From contig NZ_CP017990.1 in assembly GCF_002208095.1 (NCBI RefSeq), positions 3,348,001 through 3,412,000 of the forward strand: a stretch of 64,000 nucleotides of DNA, written 5' to 3'. Under the pieces are notes generated by a model that was given only the letters and a program-made list of their open reading frames with translations, did not search any database and was not told where the DNA came from. Position numbers and translations under genes: made by a program. Every line of letters starts with the position of its first letter. Positions within the stretch are counted from its first letter, which is position 1. Below are positions 60,481 to 64,000 of this stretch, one piece after another. Source of the DNA: Enterobacter cloacae complex sp. ECNIH7. GTDB taxonomy: Bacteria; Pseudomonadota; Gammaproteobacteria; Enterobacterales; Enterobacteriaceae.

Positions 60481-62130
60481 TTACAGCGCGATATCCGCAA
60501 CCGGCTTGTTTTCCGGCTGAGGCTTCAGCTCCGCCTTCGGCGCAGCATCCGCAGCCTGCGGCTTCACGTACTGCAGCTGCAGCACGCGGCTGGTGTACTC
60601 CAGCTCTTGTTCCGTCGCATCCACGTTACCGTTCAGCTTCGTGCCGTAGGATGGAATAATGGGTTTCAGCTTCGCCTGCCATTCCGGGCTGGCAACTTTG
60701 TCTTTAAACACTTTTTCCATCAGGTGCAGCATGATTGGCGCAGCGGTAGACGCGCCCGGCGACGCACCCAGCAGCGCGGCAATCGTGCCATCCTTATCGC
60801 TCACCACTTCGGTACCCAGACGCAGCACGCCGCCCTCTTTCGGATCGCGCTTGATGATCTGTACGCGCTGACCCGCCTGCCACAGACGCCAGTCTTCTTT
60901 CTTCGCCTGCGGATAGTACTCTTTCAGCGCCTCGAAGCGGTCGTCGTCAGAGAGCATCACCTGGCTGATCAGGTATTTCACCAGGTCGAAGTTATCCAGA
61001 CCCACGTCCATCATCGGCTTGACGTTAGAGGTGGTCGTGGCGCTGAGCAGATCCCACAGGGAGCCATTTTTCAGGAACTTCGTGGAGAAGGTCGCGAACG
61101 GCCCAAACAGCACCACGCGTTTGCCGTCAAGCATACGGGTGTCGATGTGCGGAACAGACATCGGCGGTGCGCCAACGGAAGCCTGGCCGTACACTTTTGC
61201 CAGATGACGGTTCACCACTTCCGGGTTTTCTGACACCAGGAACTGGCCGCCCACCGGGAAGCCCGCGTAGTCGTCAGCTTCCGGAATACCGGACTCCTGC
61301 AGCAGCTTCAGCGCCGCGCCGCCCGCACCGATAAAGACAAACTTCGCCTTGATGACGTGCTCGGCTTCGTTGTTTTTCAGATCGGCAACGGTCACGCTCC
61401 AGCTGTTATCCGCGTTGCGCTTGAAACCGCGCACTTCGGTGCTGAGCTGCAGGTTGAAGTTCTCTTTTTTCTTCAGAGACGTCACCAGCTGACGGGTAAT
61501 TTCACCGTAGTTAACGTCGGTACCAATTTCGGTACGGGTCGCCGCCACTTTCTGGTTCGGGTCACGACCTTCCATGACCAGCGGAGCCCACTCTTTAATC
61601 TGCGCGTGGTCTTCAGAGTATTTCATCCCGCGGAACAGCGTGCTCTGCTGCAGAGCGGCGTAGCGCGCGCGCAGGAAGTTGACGTTCTGCTCTCCCCACA
61701 CAAAGCTCATGTGCGGCACGGTGTTGATGAAAGAGTGCGGGTCGTGCATCACGCCGCTGTTGACCTGATGAGACCAGAACTGGCGAGAAACCTGGAATGC
61801 TTCGTTGATCTCTACCGCCTTCTCGATACTAATGGAACCGTCCTTTTTCTGCGGCGTATAGTTCAGTTCCATGAGTGCCGAATGTCCGGTACCGGCGTTA
61901 TTCCATCCGTTCGAACTCTCCTGCGCCACGCCATCAAGGCGCTCGACCATGGTCATAGACCAGTCAGGCTGCAGTTCTTGCAGATAGGTTCCCAGCGTGG
62001 CGCTCATGATACCGCCACCAATTAAAAGGACGTCCGTTTCCTGCTCTTTTGGTGCGTCAGCTTTCGCCGCCATGGAGACGGTGTTAAGCCCCACGGCCAG
62101 AGAAAAGAGCATGGCAGTCATTTTTTTCAT
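60481..62130 (-). CDS. mqo: malate:quinone oxidoreductase
   Basis: This 549-residue FAD enzyme oxidises malate to oxaloacetate and passes electrons to quinone. It has the FAD motif [20 protein letters not shown] near residue 33 and the family segments [20 protein letters not shown] and [20 protein letters not shown]. The hydrophobic N-terminus resembles a signal sequence, as in E. coli Mqo. A low-complexity [19 protein letters not shown] tail ends the protein. The 62131-62371 region upstream is AT-rich and holds the divergent promoters. Confidence 0.95.
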   Translation of the reverse strand: MKKMTAMLFSLAVGLNTVSMAAKADAPKEQETDVLLIGGGIMSATLGTYLQELQPDWSMTMVERLDGVAQESSNGWNNAGTGHSALMELNYTPQKKDGSISIEKAVEINEAFQVSRQFWSHQVNSGVMHDPHSFINTVPHMSFVWGEQNVNFLRARYAALQQSTLFRGMKYSEDHAQIKEWAPLVMEGRDPNQKVAATRTEIGTDVNYGEITRQLVTSLKKKENFNLQLSTEVRGFKRNADNSWSVTVADLKNNEAEHVIKAKFVFIGAGGAALKLLQESGIPEADDYAGFPVGGQFLVSENPEVVNRHLAKVYGQASVGAPPMSVPHIDTRMLDGKRVVLFGPFATFSTKFLKNGSLWDLLSATTTSNVKPMMDVGLDNFDLVKYLISQVMLSDDDRFEALKEYYPQAKKEDWRLWQAGQRVQIIKRDPKEGGVLRLGTEVVSDKDGTIAALLGASPGASTAAPIMLHLMEKVFKDKVASPEWQAKLKPIIPSYGTKLNGNVDATEQELEYTSRVLQLQYVKPQAADAAPKAELKPQPENKPVADIAL

Positions 62131-62371
62131 AATTTATGCCTTAGTGTAAAAGTGCTTGATGCGTGGAAATTGCAGGTGAAAAAAGCTGCGGGGGCACGGT
62201 AACAACTTTTAAATATTGTTTAAAGGTTACGAAATTATTGTAATTGTGAAATTTAATGATGGATTGTTTGTGAGGAATTATCGATGCGTCTGGTAAAGCG
62301 CGGTTTTACTGGCTAGTATGTTGCGTTTTGTGATCGCGCGCACGGAAGCCTGCCCTAACCAGCGAACTGTT

Positions 62372-63607
62372 ATGTCCTTACCCCATTCTGCTGTATCCCC
62401 CGAAGACCGCGTAGCCAACGTGCTGCGTTCCCCAAAGCGGCTAACGCGTGAAACGCTGGCAGGCGTGATTACCGCCCTGGCGCTGATCCCCGAGGTTATC
62501 TCTTTTTCGGTGGTGGCGGGCGTTGACCCAAAGGTCAGCCTGATCGCCTCCGTGGTGCTGTGTCTTACCCTGTCGGTACTGGGTGGCCGCCCGGCGATGG
62601 TCACGGCAGCGGCCGGTTCCGTGGCGCTGGTCATTGGTCCGATGGTGCATCAGCACGGCGTACAGTACATTCTTCCCGCCGTGCTGATGGCTGGCGTGAT
62701 TCAGATTCTGTTTGGCGTGCTGGGCATGGCAAGGCTGATGCGCTTTATCCCCCAGTCGGTCATGACCGGGTTTGTTAACGCCCTGGGCATTTTGATCTTC
62801 TTCGCTCAGGTACCGCATTTCTGGAGCCGAAGCCCTCTGATTGTGGGCCTGTTCGTCCTGACGCTGCTGATCGTGCTGTGGGTGCCGCGCTATATCAAAA
62901 GCATCCCTTCCCCGCTGATTGCGATTGTTGTGCTTACCTTGTTTACCGTTTCAACCGGTCAAATCCTGCCGACCGTGGGCGATGAAGGCTCCATGAGCGG
63001 CGGTTTGCCGGGTCTTACCGAGCTGCTGGTCCCGCTCAATGTGCAGACGCTGAGCATTATCTGGCCGTGCGCGCTGAGCATCGCGTTTGTCGGCCTGCTG
63101 GAATCCCTGCTGACGGCAAAGCTGGTGGATGAGCTGACCGCAACGCCGTCGAGCAAGCGCCGTGAGAGCATCGGGCTGGGCGTGGGTAATATTCTGGCCG
63201 GATTTTATGGCGGAATTGCAGGCTGCGCGATGATCGGACAAACCATCGTCAACGTGGAGATGGGGAAAGGTCGAAGCCGCATTTCAACCTTTGCGGCGGG
63301 CATCGTGCTGCTGATCCTGGTGACGGCGCTCAGCGACGTGATGGCCAAAATCCCGATGGCGGTGCTGGCGGGTATTATGGCGATTGTCGCCGTCAAAACC
63401 TTCAGCTGGCACAGCCTTCAGCCAGCCACGGTGAAAACGGCCCCGATTGCAGAAACGGTCGTCATGCTGGTCACCGTAGCCGCCACGGTATCAACCGGCA
63501 ATCTGGCGATTGGCGTGCTGGGCGGGATTATCGTCATGGCACTCCTCCCCGCCCGCATTAAGCGTCGGCTTAAAGCAGAAAAATCGTCGCCAGCCCAAGA
63601 AAAATAA
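62372..63607 (+). CDS. SulP-family anion transporter without STAS domain
   Basis: This 411-residue permease has the SulP/SLC26 transmembrane core: ETLAGVITALALIPEVISFS at the first helix, GRPAMVTAAAGSVALVIGPM, and VGNILAGFYGGIAGCAMIGQ. It ends with the basic tail ARIKRRLKAEKSSPAQEK where most family members continue into a cytosolic STAS domain of about 120 residues. The start MSLPHSAVSPED is preferred to an ATG 18 codons upstream. The anion substrate is not known. Confidence 0.82.
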   Translation: MSLPHSAVSPEDRVANVLRSPKRLTRETLAGVITALALIPEVISFSVVAGVDPKVSLIASVVLCLTLSVLGGRPAMVTAAAGSVALVIGPMVHQHGVQYILPAVLMAGVIQILFGVLGMARLMRFIPQSVMTGFVNALGILIFFAQVPHFWSRSPLIVGLFVLTLLIVLWVPRYIKSIPSPLIAIVVLTLFTVSTGQILPTVGDEGSMSGGLPGLTELLVPLNVQTLSIIWPCALSIAFVGLLESLLTAKLVDELTATPSSKRRESIGLGVGNILAGFYGGIAGCAMIGQTIVNVEMGKGRSRISTFAAGIVLLILVTALSDVMAKIPMAVLAGIMAIVAVKTFSWHSLQPATVKTAPIAETVVMLVTVAATVSTGNLAIGVLGGIIVMALLPARIKRRLKAEKSSPAQEK

Positions 63608-64000
63608 AGAAACCGCCGGTATCGGTGATGGCGGTGATCATCACGCTCGACCCCACCGCGGGGTCGCGGCCCAGTTTGGTCATCGTCAGCGGGATAATCA
63701 CGCCCATTATCGACGCCACCAGCAGGTTCAGCACCATCGCCAGCATCATCACGCCGCCCAGGGCCATATCGTCGTACAGCCACCAGGTGATGCCGCCCAT
63801 AATCCCGCCCCACACCAGGCCGTTAATTAGCGCGACGCCCATCTCTCTAAAAATGAGCCACGAAAAGTTACCTGGCTGAATGTTTTCCAGCGCCAGCGCG
63901 CGAACGATCATGGTTATAGTCTGGTTTCCGGTGTTGCCGCCGATTCCGGCCACAATCGGCATCAGCGAGGCCAGCGCCACCAGCTGAGAAATGGTGTGTT
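63570..64000 (-). CDS. mgtE: MgtE-type magnesium transporter, C-terminal part
   Basis: The frame is open at the window edge and ends at 63570, giving the last 142 or so residues. They contain the MgtE membrane-domain signature PIVAGIGGNTGNQTITMIVR and four further hydrophobic segments. The frame continues back as HTISQLVALASLM at the edge. The cytosolic N and CBS domains lie outside. Convergent with the SulP gene, the two coding ends overlapping by 38 bp. Confidence 0.85.
   Translation of the reverse strand, partial: HTISQLVALASLMPIVAGIGGNTGNQTITMIVRALALENIQPGNFSWLIFREMGVALINGLVWGGIMGGITWWLYDDMALGGVMMLAMVLNLLVASIMGVIIPLTMTKLGRDPAVGSSVMITAITDTGGFFIFLGLATIFLL

Noticed and set aside
60607..62025. 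Antisense frames of 208 and 222 codons over mqo
   Set aside because: Shadow frames of a certain enzyme gene with strong codon bias on the other strand.
1..64000. CRISPR array or insertion sequences
   Set aside because: No regularly spaced direct repeats of 23-40 bp and no transposase-like gene were seen. The only recombinase is the phage integrase.

Overview
The window is a chromosomal segment of an Enterobacteriaceae member, most like the Enterobacter group. This rests on gene order and on protein similarity to E. coli K-12 recalled from memory. It carries one apparently complete temperate prophage of about 43.8 kb (14266-58074). The left host flank follows the E. coli order: the 3' end of pdeN (rtn), yejABEF (peptide ABC importer), yejG, bcr, rsuA, radD (yejH), rplY, yejK, yejL, yejM and tRNA-Pro(GGG) (proL). 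The right host flank has an MFS transporter, a small DUF2534-like membrane protein, eco, mqo, a SulP transporter and the 3' part of an mgtE-like gene. The narP-ccm-nap block that lies between proL and eco in K-12 is not here.

The prophage sits in the 3' half of tRNA-Pro. A 54-bp exact repeat (14266-14319 and 58021-58074) marks attL and attR. The left copy keeps the tRNA intact. The right copy is the displaced 3' tRNA fragment with the ancestral terminator. Int (56697-57884) and a small excisionase (56485-56694) lie at the right end.

The phage is a mosaic with a lambda-type layout. The immunity region has cI (+), cro (-) and three right plus two left operators of one family, GTARG-N4-CYTAC. 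The rightward pL-like operon encodes a ClpX-zinc-finger-like protein, a long structured leader with two matching hairpins, yfdP/yfdQ/yfdR-like genes (yfdR frameshifted in a C7 run), small accessory proteins, an exonuclease, xis and int. The leftward early operon encodes cro, a small protein, a CII/CP76-like regulator, a DUF4222 protein, an O-like replication protein with internal iterons, an N6-adenine and a C5-cytosine methyltransferase, an antirepressor, DUF968 and Q. Past the late control region come a two-gene module (small protein plus SDH/Clp-fold serine protease), a third methyltransferase, holin, lysozyme and Rz/Rz1. Then comes a lambda-type head module (TerS, TerL, portal, S49 protease, scaffold, D, E, FI- and FII-like), followed by a Mu-type contractile tail module (sheath, tube, frameshifted chaperone, tape measure, gpN, gp44-gp48, fibre, Tfa). 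At the left end a perfect LexA box sits between a DinI-like gene and a UmuD'-like (HumD-like) gene.

Apart from the yfdR-like gene the phage genes look intact, so it may be inducible. The items most worth a second look are the SDH-protease cassette in the late moron slot, the paired hairpin RNAs, the GGGACAT cluster at the terminase end, the pre-processed UmuD'-like gene with its SOS promoter, the isolated second LexA box at attR, and the inverted remnant of a second tail-fibre assembly gene.
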